In this document: piece after piece, positions 34,291 through 43,100 of the stretch
How positions within the stretch are numbered: position 1 is the stretch's first letter
How the letters are laid out: each line of letters starts with the position of its first letter
Made by a program: the position numbers and the translations under genes
Origin: Amycolatopsis tolypomycina
Lineage (GTDB): Bacteria > Actinomycetota > Actinomycetes > Mycobacteriales > Pseudonocardiaceae
Reading direction: 5' to 3'
Assembly (NCBI RefSeq): GCF_900105945.1
Contig: NZ_FNSO01000004.1
Span: forward strand, 3,720,001-3,784,000
Length of the DNA stretch: 64,000 nt
Notes under the pieces: model-generated
Seen by the model: the letters and a program-made list of their open reading frames with translations, nothing else
What the model was told of the DNA's origin: nothing
The model's database searches: none

Positions 34291-35504
34291 CCCCGGCGCA
34301 GCACCGAGCAGGCGTGGGCAACGCCGTCCTCGGCGCGCAGCCGGGCGCCCACGTACTGCGCGCCGCGTCGGAAGAGCGGGTTCTCCGTCAGCTCCCGCAG
34401 CCGCGCGGTGAGCGAGCCGGTGTCGAGGTGCGCGAGCGGCAGCGGTTTCGGGCCGGCGCTCAGCCGCGCCACGCGGGCGCCCCAGTATGGCTGGTCGGAG
34501 AAGACCGGGCAGACCAGCGTGGGCACGCCGGCCCGCAGCCCGGCCGCGGTGGTGCCGGCGCCGCCGTGGTGGACGACGGCGGCGGTGCGCGGGAACAGCC
34601 ACGCGTGCGGGACGTCGGCGACGGTCAGCAGGTCGTCGGTGTCCGGGCCGTCGGCGGCGAGCAGGCCCCGCAGCCCGGCGCGGCGCAGCGCGGCCCGGAC
34701 GACGGCGAAGGTCGCCTCCGCTTCGGCCGGGCGCATGCTGCCGAAGCCGACGTAGACGGGCGGCGGTCCCGCGGCGAGGAAGTCCCGCAGCCGCGGGTCC
34801 GGACGCCAGGGGCCGGGCTCGAGGAACCAGTACCCGGTGACGTGCGCGCGATCCGGCCAGTCGGGCGGCCGCGGCACGACGGATGTGGAGAAACCGCACA
34901 GCACGGTCGACCTTCGCCGAGGCCCGCGGCGGCCGGCTGCGGGCAGGCCGAGCGTCTCGGCGCGCCAGCGGTCGACGTCGGGGCGCAGGAGCTGCCAGGC
35001 GAGCGCGTCGACGGCGGTGAAGCTCAGCTGCCGCCCCCATGGGCCGAGCCGGGCGGCCGCGGGCAGCAGCGGGTGCGCGAAGGCCCGCGTCGGCAGGCTG
35101 GGCTGGTAGTGCAGTTCGACGTCGGGGACGCCGAGGTGGGCACCCAGGTGCGCGCCGAGGAAGCCGAGGGTCGGCGCGAGCACGAGATCGGCCCCGGCGG
35201 CACCGGCGTGGACGTCGGCGAGGAGCCGGTCGAGCACCGGGCGAAGGGCGGCCCGCAGCCCGGAGAGGAAGGTGCGCCGCCGCCCGGAGGTCCACGCCCG
35301 CCCGGCGGCCGACCCGAGGACGGCGGCGGGATCCGCGGAGAGGGGCGCGAAGGCGAGGCCGTGGGTTTCGACGAGGGCTCGGAAGGCGGGAGCGGCGAGG
35401 ACGCGGACACGATCACCATCGGCGGCGAGGCCACGCCCGAGGGCGACGCAGGGCTGGACGTCGCCACGCGAGCCGGGCGCGATGATGACCACCTGGCGGC
35501 TCAT
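34287..35504 (-). CDS. UGT/MGT-type (GT1) glycosyltransferase
   Basis: A 405-residue GT-B enzyme. The N-terminal APGSRGDVQP motif and C-terminal HHGGAGTTAAGLRAGVP donor-binding motif are typical of GT1 transferases of macrolide, flavonoid, sterol and lipid acceptors. Further on is FSDQPYWGARV. The ATG at 35504 is chosen because the conserved sequence begins there. It follows the SDR and Ag85-like genes on the same strand, after a 58-bp gap. The acceptor may be the lipid made by this island or a small molecule. Confidence 0.87.
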   Translation of the reverse strand: MSRQVVIIAPGSRGDVQPCVALGRGLAADGDRVRVLAAPAFRALVETHGLAFAPLSADPAAVLGSAAGRAWTSGRRRTFLSGLRAALRPVLDRLLADVHAGAAGADLVLAPTLGFLGAHLGAHLGVPDVELHYQPSLPTRAFAHPLLPAAARLGPWGRQLSFTAVDALAWQLLRPDVDRWRAETLGLPAAGRRGPRRRSTVLCGFSTSVVPRPPDWPDRAHVTGYWFLEPGPWRPDPRLRDFLAAGPPPVYVGFGSMRPAEAEATFAVVRAALRRAGLRGLLAADGPDTDDLLTVADVPHAWLFPRTAAVVHHGGAGTTAAGLRAGVPTLVCPVFSDQPYWGARVARLSAGPKPLPLAHLDTGSLTARLRELTENPLFRRGAQYVGARLRAEDGVAHACSVLRRG

Positions 35505-35562
35505 CGCGCCGACCTCGGCCGAGCGACACCCGGCGTCCGGCACTGCCCGGCGACCTGCCCGC

Positions 35563-36393
35563 TCACCGCTTTGCCGCCGTCAGGCGGTAGCGCAGCCGGA
35601 AGGGCAGGCTCGCCAGCAGCGCCGCCAGGCGGGCGTCCGGACCCACCAGGTACCTCGGTGCCGGGCGGCGGGCCGTCAGCGCGCGGACCACCGTCTCCGC
35701 CGCCTTTCGCGGTGGCACTCCCGTCCGGGCCGACCGGGCCGCGCTGTGCTCGGCCGCCGACAGTTGGGCTCCGTACCTCTCCAGGGCCGCCGGGGACAGG
35801 CTTGCGCGGACCTCCTCCGCCGCCGCCCGGGCTCGGGGCCAGATCGGGGTTGCCACCGCTCCCGGCTCGACCAGCACCACGCGGATTCCCTCCGGGGCCA
35901 GCTCCGCGCGCAGGCTGTCGGTCAACCCCACCAGCGCGAACTTCGACGTGTGGTACGGCCCGACCATCGGGCCCGCGATCCGGCCGCCGATCGAGCCGAT
36001 CGTCACCACCCGCGCGGATTCCGTGCGCCGCAGCGCCGGCAGCATCGCGCGCGTCACCGCCAGCTGACCCGTCACGTTCACCTCCAGCTGCTCCCGGAAC
36101 GCCTCCAGCGGCACGTGTTCGAGAGGCCCCGGGCGTGCGAGGCCCGCGTTGTTCACCAGGCCCCGCACCGGTCCCGCCGCCGCCACGCGCCGGCCGCACC
36201 GCTCGATCGACTCCGGGTCGCGCAGGTCCATCCGCAGCACCGTGACCGCCTCGCCGTACGCGCGCGAGAGTTCGGCTTCGTCGTCGTCCGTGCGGACGCT
36301 CGCCCACACGTGGGCGCCCCGGCGGACCAGCTCCGCCACGCAGGCGCGGCCGATGCCGCCCGCCGCGCCGGTGACCACATAGGACGGTGTCAC
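35563..36393 (-). CDS. Short-chain dehydrogenase/reductase, possible beta-keto lipid reductase
   Basis: A 276-residue SDR. VTGAAGGIG is the nucleotide motif, NNAG follows, and Ser-Tyr-Lys appear in GSIGG and YHTSK. The GTG at 36393 overlaps the stop of the Ag85-like gene by 4 bp. Beside a Pks13-like synthase, its simplest role would be to reduce the beta-keto product to a beta-hydroxy ester, as CmrA (Rv2509) does in mycolate synthesis; that is inference by context. SDR sequence alone does not fix the substrate. Confidence 0.87.
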   Translation of the reverse strand: MTPSYVVTGAAGGIGRACVAELVRRGAHVWASVRTDDDEAELSRAYGEAVTVLRMDLRDPESIERCGRRVAAAGPVRGLVNNAGLARPGPLEHVPLEAFREQLEVNVTGQLAVTRAMLPALRRTESARVVTIGSIGGRIAGPMVGPYHTSKFALVGLTDSLRAELAPEGIRVVLVEPGAVATPIWPRARAAAEEVRASLSPAALERYGAQLSAAEHSAARSARTGVPPRKAAETVVRALTARRPAPRYLVGPDARLAALLASLPFRLRYRLTAAKR

Positions 36394-37385
36394 GACGCCA
36401 GCACCTGCAGCATCCGGGGCCACGTCTTGTGCAGCTGCTCCTGCCAGTACGCCCACTGGTGCGTGCCCGGACCGTAGAGGTCCGCCGTCACCGGGACGCC
36501 GAGGTCGCGCAGCCGGCCGGCCATCGCGGCGGTCTGGGCACCGCACAGGAACTCCAGCAGCATCGCCCCGGGCAGGACGTCGATCGGGAGCCGGGCGTCC
36601 AGCGGGCCCGGCAGCCCGTTGCCCGCCGAGAGGTACAGCTCCGTGCCGCGCAGGCGATCGGCGTTCACCAGCGGGTCGTGCGCCTCCCAGCGCGCGGCTT
36701 CCCGGCGCCGGTCACCCCACAGGGCCTCCGGGTCGAGTCGGGCCGAGCCGACGATCGCGCTCGTCAGCAGTTCGCCGGTGGGGCCGGCCGGGTTGAGGTT
36801 GCCGCTGAAGGACGCGGCGTAGCGGAACACGCCCGGCTGCCGCGCGGCGAGCTCGAACGCGCCGTACCCGCCGAGGGACAGGCCGGCGACCGCGCGGCGG
36901 CCGTTCCCGCGGTAGCCGCGGTCGATCAGCTGCGGGAGCTCGACGGCGGTGAAGGTCTCCCACTGGTTGAGCGCGAGGTCCTTGCCGTAGTTCCACCAGT
37001 CGGTGAAGAAGCCCGCCGTTCCGGCGCCGGGCATCACGACCAGGACACCGGCGTCGTCGGCGAGCCGCCGGACGTCGGTGTTGGCGCTCCAGCCGCGGTA
37101 GTCCTGCAGCCGGGTTTCGCCGGCCAGCAGGTAGACCGCGGGCCAGCTCCGCTCGGCCCAGTTGCGCGGCAGGATCAGCCGGACCATCGCGTACGCCCCG
37201 ACGCCGGCCGAGCGCACGGTCAGGTCCAGCACCCGCGCGTCACCGTCCACAGTGGTCTGGGCGACGACGTGCGAGCCGTCGTCGGCCCGGGCGTCCGGGA
37301 CGGCGGTGGCGGCGAAAGCGGGCGTGCCGGGCAGCGCGCACACCGCGGCGGCCAGGGCCGCACACCACCTCACGAAAGGGCGCAT
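36390..37385 (-). CDS. Secreted antigen-85-like esterase/acyltransferase
   Basis: A 331-residue exported alpha/beta-hydrolase with a signal peptide ending AFAA near residue 26. It tracks antigen 85 mycolyltransferases block by block: DYRGWSANT, VVMPGAG, FTDWW, ETFTAVELPQ, GLSLGG with Ser170, FRYAASFSGNL, GNGLP, LLEFL with the likely Glu, and GTHQWAYWQEQL with the His. Ag85 moves mycolic acids onto trehalose or arabinogalactan; homologues in organisms without mycolates are esterases of unclear role. The ATG has AAAGGAA upstream. The gene is first in an operon with the SDR. Confidence 0.85.
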   Translation of the reverse strand: MRPFVRWCAALAAAVCALPGTPAFAATAVPDARADDGSHVVAQTTVDGDARVLDLTVRSAGVGAYAMVRLILPRNWAERSWPAVYLLAGETRLQDYRGWSANTDVRRLADDAGVLVVMPGAGTAGFFTDWWNYGKDLALNQWETFTAVELPQLIDRGYRGNGRRAVAGLSLGGYGAFELAARQPGVFRYAASFSGNLNPAGPTGELLTSAIVGSARLDPEALWGDRRREAARWEAHDPLVNADRLRGTELYLSAGNGLPGPLDARLPIDVLPGAMLLEFLCGAQTAAMAGRLRDLGVPVTADLYGPGTHQWAYWQEQLHKTWPRMLQVLAS

Positions 37386-37773
37386 GTGTTTCCTTTCCCG
37401 GTCGGTTCCAGGTGCGGCCACGCTAAAGGAAAACCGTCCGGGACAGCAATTGTCCTGTCCACGATGTGAGCAGACAATGTGAATGACAGGAAAACAAACT
37501 CCCCCACAAGGGTGAGGCTCTGGTCGCGCAGAGTGACTGGACTCGGACGCCCGTCCCACAACCCGGCACCGAACTCGCCAGTAACCTGCGATCCAGCAGC
37601 TCACACGCTGTACATGGGAATGTTTACGCCGTCTTGAGGTGCTTCCGGCAACCGATTTCCCGGCGTAGCCTTCGCCGTGCCGCCGGGTTCGGACGTCACT
37701 CGACTGTCCCCGGCGAAGGGTTCCAGCGCAGGGGCCGCACCTCCGTCGAGAAATGCTCCCGGAAGGGTTCTCC
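37386..37773. other. Divergent control region of the lipid island
   Basis: A 388-base gap between the Ag85-like gene (minus) and the secreted-protein/FAAL/PKS operon (plus). GGACA (37441-37445) and TGTCC (37451-37455) form a dyad 56 bp upstream of the Ag85-like start. No gene and no convincing consensus promoter were seen, although it must hold both promoters. Confidence 0.4.
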
Positions 37774-38445
37774 ATGGCCACCCGAATTCGTTTTCCCCCG
37801 CTCCTGCTGGTCGCCGCGGCCGCCGTGGCCGGCATTTCGCCCGCAAAACCGGCCGCGGCGCTCCCCGTGCCGAGCCCGCCCGCCGTGCCCCCGGCCGCCC
37901 TGCTGCCTGCCGAAGCGATCCCCGGCCCGCCCGCGGCCCGCGCCGGGTTCGACGTCGCCACGGCACTGTCCACATCGTCACCGTCCACATCGGATCGCAG
38001 CGACGCAGGAGAGTGCGCCGACGTCGTCCACGGCCGGCTGCTGCGCCCCGGCAACGCGACCGGCCAGGGCTTCCAGGCAGCCGTCCCGGGCGGGCAGCTG
38101 TCCGAGCTCGTCGCCCGCACCCCGCACCCGCCCGGCCTCACCGCCTGGGCCGCGCAGGCGCGCCGCTGTGCCCGCGTCACCGTCGACGACCAGGACATCC
38201 CGACGGTGTCGACCACCACCGTCGGCACCCCGCCCGCCGTTCCCGGCGCGGAAACCCTGTCGTATGAGCAGGTCCTGACCCTGCCCGGCCAGCCCGCCGG
38301 GCTGCCCGGCCTGCGCCTGCGCACCGTCGCCATCGCCGCCGGCGGCGTGCTGGTCCTGCTCCGCGACGCCGGAGCCACCGACCTCGACCTCGACGCCCTG
38401 GCCGTCGCCGCGTGGCAGCACGCGGCCCCGCGGCTGGGCCGCTAG
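37774..38445 (+). CDS. Secreted protein of unknown function, first gene of the FAAL-PKS operon
   Basis: A 223-residue protein. A signal peptide (MATRIRFPP, then LLLVAAAAVAGI) is followed by a Pro/Ala-rich stretch (about 25-65). The folded part starts near GECADVVHG and has two Cys (in GECAD and RRCARV) that could form a disulfide, ending LAVAAWQHAAPRLG. It faintly resembles PknH-type sensor domains, but I cannot assign a family. It ends 12 bp before the fatty acyl-AMP ligase, with GGAAGGG before its ATG. Extracytoplasmic binding of the lipid product would fit its position (inference). Confidence 0.7.
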   Translation: MATRIRFPPLLLVAAAAVAGISPAKPAAALPVPSPPAVPPAALLPAEAIPGPPAARAGFDVATALSTSSPSTSDRSDAGECADVVHGRLLRPGNATGQGFQAAVPGGQLSELVARTPHPPGLTAWAAQARRCARVTVDDQDIPTVSTTTVGTPPAVPGAETLSYEQVLTLPGQPAGLPGLRLRTVAIAAGGVLVLLRDAGATDLDLDALAVAAWQHAAPRLGR

Positions 38446-38457
38446 CAAGGAGAACCC

Positions 38458-40167
38458 ATGTCCCAGGAGAACTTCCCGGCGGTGGGCGGCGACACCCTGA
38501 CCGCGTGCCTGCGCCACTGGGCGGCGACCACCCCCGAGGCCCCCGCCCTCACCTTCGCCGACTTCGCCGCCGATCCCGCCGGGCGGCGGCGCACGCTCAC
38601 CTGGCGGCAGCTGGCCGAGCGCGTCGACGCCGCCGCGGGCGCGCTGGCCGTGTCGCCGGGCGACCGGGTCGCCGTGCTCTGCCCGCAGGGCCCGGACTAC
38701 GTCGTCGGGTTCCTGGCCGCGATCGCCGCGGGCGCGATCGCGGTGCCGCTGTTCGACCCCGGCCTGCCGGGGCACGCGGGACGGCTCGCCGCGGTCCTCG
38801 CCGACTGCACGCCGGCCGCCGTCGTCACCACCGCGGCGGCCGAGCGGGACGTCGAGGAGTTCGTCGGCCGGGACGTCGCCGTCGTCGCGGTGGACCGGCC
38901 GGAGCCGGCGCGGTCGTGGCCGGCGCCCGCCGCGGCCCCGGACGACGTCGCGTACCTGCAGTACACCTCCGGCTCCACCCGCAGCCCGGCCGGGGTGGTG
39001 CTGACCCACGCGAACGTGCTCGCCAACGTCACCCAGGCGGTGCGCGGCCTCGGCCTCGACCCGGCCGCGGCCACCACGGTCTCGTGGCTGCCCTTGTTCC
39101 ACGACATGGGGCTCGTCCTCGGCCTCGTCACGCCGCTGGCACTGGGCCTGCGGTCGGTCCTGATGGACCCGCTCGCGTTCGTCGAGCGGCCGGTCCGCTG
39201 GCTGGAACTGCTCGGCGACCACGCGGGCAGCTGGAGCGCGGCCCCCAACTTCGCCTTCCACTACTGCGCGAGCCGGATCCGCGAGGCCGACCGGGCCCGG
39301 CTGCGGCTCGGCCGCGTCGCCGCGATCGTCAACGGCGCCGAACCGATCAACCCGGACGTCCTCGACCGGTTCCACACGGCCTTCGCCGCGGCCGGCTACC
39401 GGCCGGAGCTGACGCGCCCGGCGTACGGCCTCGCCGAGGCCACCGTCTTCGTCACCACCGGCCCCGCCGCGGTCCCGCGCGTCACCACCTTCGACCGCGA
39501 CGCCCTCGCCACGGGCAAGGCGCGGCCGTCCGCCGACGGCGTCCGGCTGGTGGCGTGCGGTGCGCCGGCCGGGCAGCTCGTCGCGCTCGTCGACCCGGAC
39601 ACGGCGGCCGTGCTGCCCGACGGCTCGGTCGGCGAGATCTGGGTGCACGGGCCCAACGTCGGCGCCGGGTACTGGCGGAAACCCCTGGAGAGCACCGAAA
39701 CCTTCGGCGCCCGGCTGCTCGGCAGCCTGCCCGAAGGGCCGTGGCTGCGGACCGGCGACCTCGGCGTCCGCCACGACGGCGAGCTCTACATCGCGGGCCG
39801 GATCAAGGACCTGATCATCGTCGACGGGCGCAACCACTACCCGCAGGACGTCGAAGCGACCGCCGCGTCGGCCGATCCCGCGATCCGCCCCGGCAGCGTC
39901 GCCGCGTTCGCCGTCGCGGGCACCGACACCGAAGCCGTCGTCGTGGTCGCCGAGCACCGCGGCCACGCCGACCTGGCCGAACCCGCCGAACGCGCGCTCG
40001 CCGCGGCGATCCGGCGGCTGATCTCCGACGCGCACGGGCTCGCGCTGCGGGACGTGCTGCTCGTGCCGCCCGGGCGGGTGCCGCGGACGTCCAGCGGCAA
40101 GATCGCGCGCGGTGCCTGCCGCGACCGCTACCTCGCCGGCGACTACGGAAAGGCCCTCGCGCGATGA
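38458..40167 (+). CDS. Fatty acyl-AMP ligase (FAAL), FadD32-like
   Basis: A 569-residue adenylate-forming enzyme. QYTSGSTRSPAGV is the P-loop-like A3 motif, YGLAEATVFV is A5, RTGDLG is A7, and GRIKDLIIVDGRNHYPQDVE is the FAAL-type A8 region. FAALs activate a fatty acid as acyl-AMP and load it on an ACP, not CoA. The near-C-terminal SSGKIARG contains the catalytic Lys. It overlaps the PKS ATG by 4 bp, matching the fadD32-pks13 arrangement, so it should load the synthase's N-terminal ACP. Confidence 0.92.
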   Translation: MSQENFPAVGGDTLTACLRHWAATTPEAPALTFADFAADPAGRRRTLTWRQLAERVDAAAGALAVSPGDRVAVLCPQGPDYVVGFLAAIAAGAIAVPLFDPGLPGHAGRLAAVLADCTPAAVVTTAAAERDVEEFVGRDVAVVAVDRPEPARSWPAPAAAPDDVAYLQYTSGSTRSPAGVVLTHANVLANVTQAVRGLGLDPAAATTVSWLPLFHDMGLVLGLVTPLALGLRSVLMDPLAFVERPVRWLELLGDHAGSWSAAPNFAFHYCASRIREADRARLRLGRVAAIVNGAEPINPDVLDRFHTAFAAAGYRPELTRPAYGLAEATVFVTTGPAAVPRVTTFDRDALATGKARPSADGVRLVACGAPAGQLVALVDPDTAAVLPDGSVGEIWVHGPNVGAGYWRKPLESTETFGARLLGSLPEGPWLRTGDLGVRHDGELYIAGRIKDLIIVDGRNHYPQDVEATAASADPAIRPGSVAAFAVAGTDTEAVVVVAEHRGHADLAEPAERALAAAIRRLISDAHGLALRDVLLVPPGRVPRTSSGKIARGACRDRYLAGDYGKALAR

Positions 40168-43100
40168 CCGACACCCTGCGCCGCTGGCTCGTGGCCACCA
40201 TCGCCGAGCACACCGGCGTCACCCCCGAGCCAGACCACCCGCTCGGCGACTACGGCCTGTCCTCCCGCCAGGCCGTCGGCATCGCCGCCGACCTCGAAGA
40301 ACGGCTCGGCAGGCGGCTACCGCCGACGCTGCTGTGGGAGAGCCCGACCATCGACCACCTCGTCCGCAGCCTCACCGGCGCCGACGAGCCCGAGGTCCGG
40401 CCGGGCACCGACCGCCGCCGGACCGACCCGGTCGCCGTCGTCGGCCTCGGCTGCCGGTTCCCCGGCGCGGACGGGCCCGGCGAGTTCTGGGACCTGCTGC
40501 GGACCGGGCGGGACGCCGTCCGGACCGCGCCACCCGGCCGCTGGGACGCCGACGCGGCGCCGGTGCTCGGCGGGTTCCTCGACGACGTCGCCGGGTTCGA
40601 CGCCGAGCACTTCGGCATCACCCCGCGCGAAGCGGCGACGATGGACCCCCAGCAGCGGATGCTCCTGGAGGTGACGTGGGCGGCGCTGGAGCACGCCGGC
40701 GTCGCGCCGTCGTCGCTGCGCGGCAGCCGGACCGGCGTGTTCACCGGGATCGCGACCCACGACTACGGCCACCTCACGATGACCGGCGGCGCGCCGGACC
40801 TGTGGACGGCGACGGGCGCGGCGGGCAGCATCGCGGCCAACCGGCTGTCGTACGTCTACGACCTGCGCGGGCCGAGCGTGGCGGTGGACACGGCGTGCTC
40901 GTCTTCGCTGGTCGCGGTGCACCACGCGGTGCGCGCCCTGCGCGACGGCGACGCGGACCTGGCGCTGGCGGCCGGGGTGAACCTGATGCTGCTGCCGGGC
41001 CCGACGGCGGCGTTCGCGGCAGCGGGCCTGCTCGCCGCCGACGGCCGCTGCAAGACGTTCTCGGCGGCCGCGGACGGCATCGCGCGAGCCGAGGGCTGCG
41101 GCGTGGTGGTGCTGAAGCGGCTGGCGGACGCCGAGTGCGACGGCGACCGCGTGCTCGCGGTGATCCGGTCGTCGGCGGTCAACTCCGACGGGCGGTCGAA
41201 CGGCCTGGCCGCGCCCAACCCGCCGGCGCAGCGGGCGATGCTGCGGGACGCCTACCGCAGCCTTGATCCGTCCACTGTGGACTATGTGGAGGCTCACGGA
41301 ACGGGAACGCTGCTCGGCGACCCGATCGAGGCACGCGCACTCGGCGCGGTCCTGGGCACGGGCCGCCGGCCGAACGAGCCCCTGCTGATCGGCTCGGTGA
41401 AGACGAACATCGCCCACGCCGAGGCGGCGGCCGGGATAGCGGGGCTGATCAAGGTGGTGCTGTCGATGCAGCACGGCACGCTCCCGCCCCAGCTGCACTT
41501 CGCGGCCCCGAACCCGCACATCCCGTTCGGCGAGCTGGGGTTGCGGGTGGTCACGGAGCCGACGCCGTGGCCGCGCCGCAGCGGGCGCGCGGTCGCGGGG
41601 GTGTCGGCTTTCGGGTTCGGCGGGACGAACGCGCACGTGGTGCTGGAGGAGGCGGCGGCGCCGGGTGGGCGCTCGTTCAGCGGGGGCCGGGCGGGGACGC
41701 CGGGAGCGCGGGGCGGCGGGCTTCGGGCCGACCAGCCGGTGCGGTCGAGCGGGGCTCCGGGGCGGGCCGGCGGCTCGGAGCGCGCCGGTCACTCCGGCGA
41801 GGTCCGGACGGCGCGGCCGAGCGGCACTCCGGACCGCACCGAGCTCCGGACGGCTCTGCCAAGCGGCACGACTGACCGCACCGAGGTCCGGATCGGGCTT
41901 CTCTCCGCGCGCACCCACGACCGCCTCATCGAGCGGGCCGCGCAGCTCGCCGGTTGGCTCGATTCGCCCGCCGGGCGGCGCAGTTCGCCGGCCGATGTCA
42001 CCCACACCCTCTTCCGGCGCGACGAAGGCGGCCCGCACCGCGCCGCCGTCGTCGCCGGGGACCACCGGGAACTGGCCGCCTTGCTGCGGGCCGTCGCCCA
42101 GCAAGAAGATCCGTTGCCCGCCGGTGCGCTCACCGGCTCCGCCGTCGGTGGGGAGGGGCCCGTCTTCGTGTTCTCCGGGCACGGGTCCCAATGGGCTGGA
42201 ATGGGCCGACGGCTGCTCGCCTCCGAACCCGCCTTCGCCGCGCAGGTCGACAAGCTCGGCGACTCCTTCGCCGAACACGGCGGACGCTCGCTCCGCTCGC
42301 TGCTCACCGGCGCCGCTCCCCTCTCCCTCGCCGACACGCAACTGGCCATCTTCGGGACGCAGGTCGCGCTCGCCGCGCGGTGGGAGGCGCTCGGCGTCCG
42401 GCCCGCCGCCGTCCTCGGGCACTCGCTCGGCTCCGCGGCCGCCGCCGTCACCTGCGGGGCGCTGACCGCCGATGAGGCCGTCCACCTCGTCGCCACCCGT
42501 GCCCGGCTGCTCGGCGCACTCGGCCCCGGCGGTGCGATGGCCGCCGTCGAACTGGCCGCGGACGAACTCGACGGCCGGCCCGGCGTCGAACTCGCCGTCG
42601 ACTCCGCGCCCGGGCAGGTCACCGTCGCCGGGGATGCCGATGCGCTCGATCGGCTCGTCGCCGAACTGACCGCCGCCGGGCGGGGTGCGCGGCGGCTGCC
42701 GGTCGGGGTCGCCGGGCATTCGGCCGGCGTCGAACCTGTCCTCGGCCCCCTGCGGGACGCCCTCGCCGAACTGGGCGGACGGCGGCCGCTGGTGCCCTGG
42801 TACGACACCGTGCTGACCGACCCGCGCGAACTGCCGGACTTCGACGCCCGCTACTGGGCCGCGCACCTGCGCCGCCCGGTGCGGTTCCGGCAGGCCGTCG
42901 CCGCGGCGGCCGCGGACGGGCACCGCGTGTTCGTCGAGGTGTCGCCGCACCCGATCCTGCGGGGTTCGCTGGCCCGGACGCTCGAAGCCGCCGGGATCGC
43001 CGACGCCGTCGTGACCGGCACCCTGCGCCGCGGCCAGGACGAGGTCCGGGCCTTCGCCGCGGCCGCCGCCACCCTGTACTGCACCGGCACCCGCATCACC

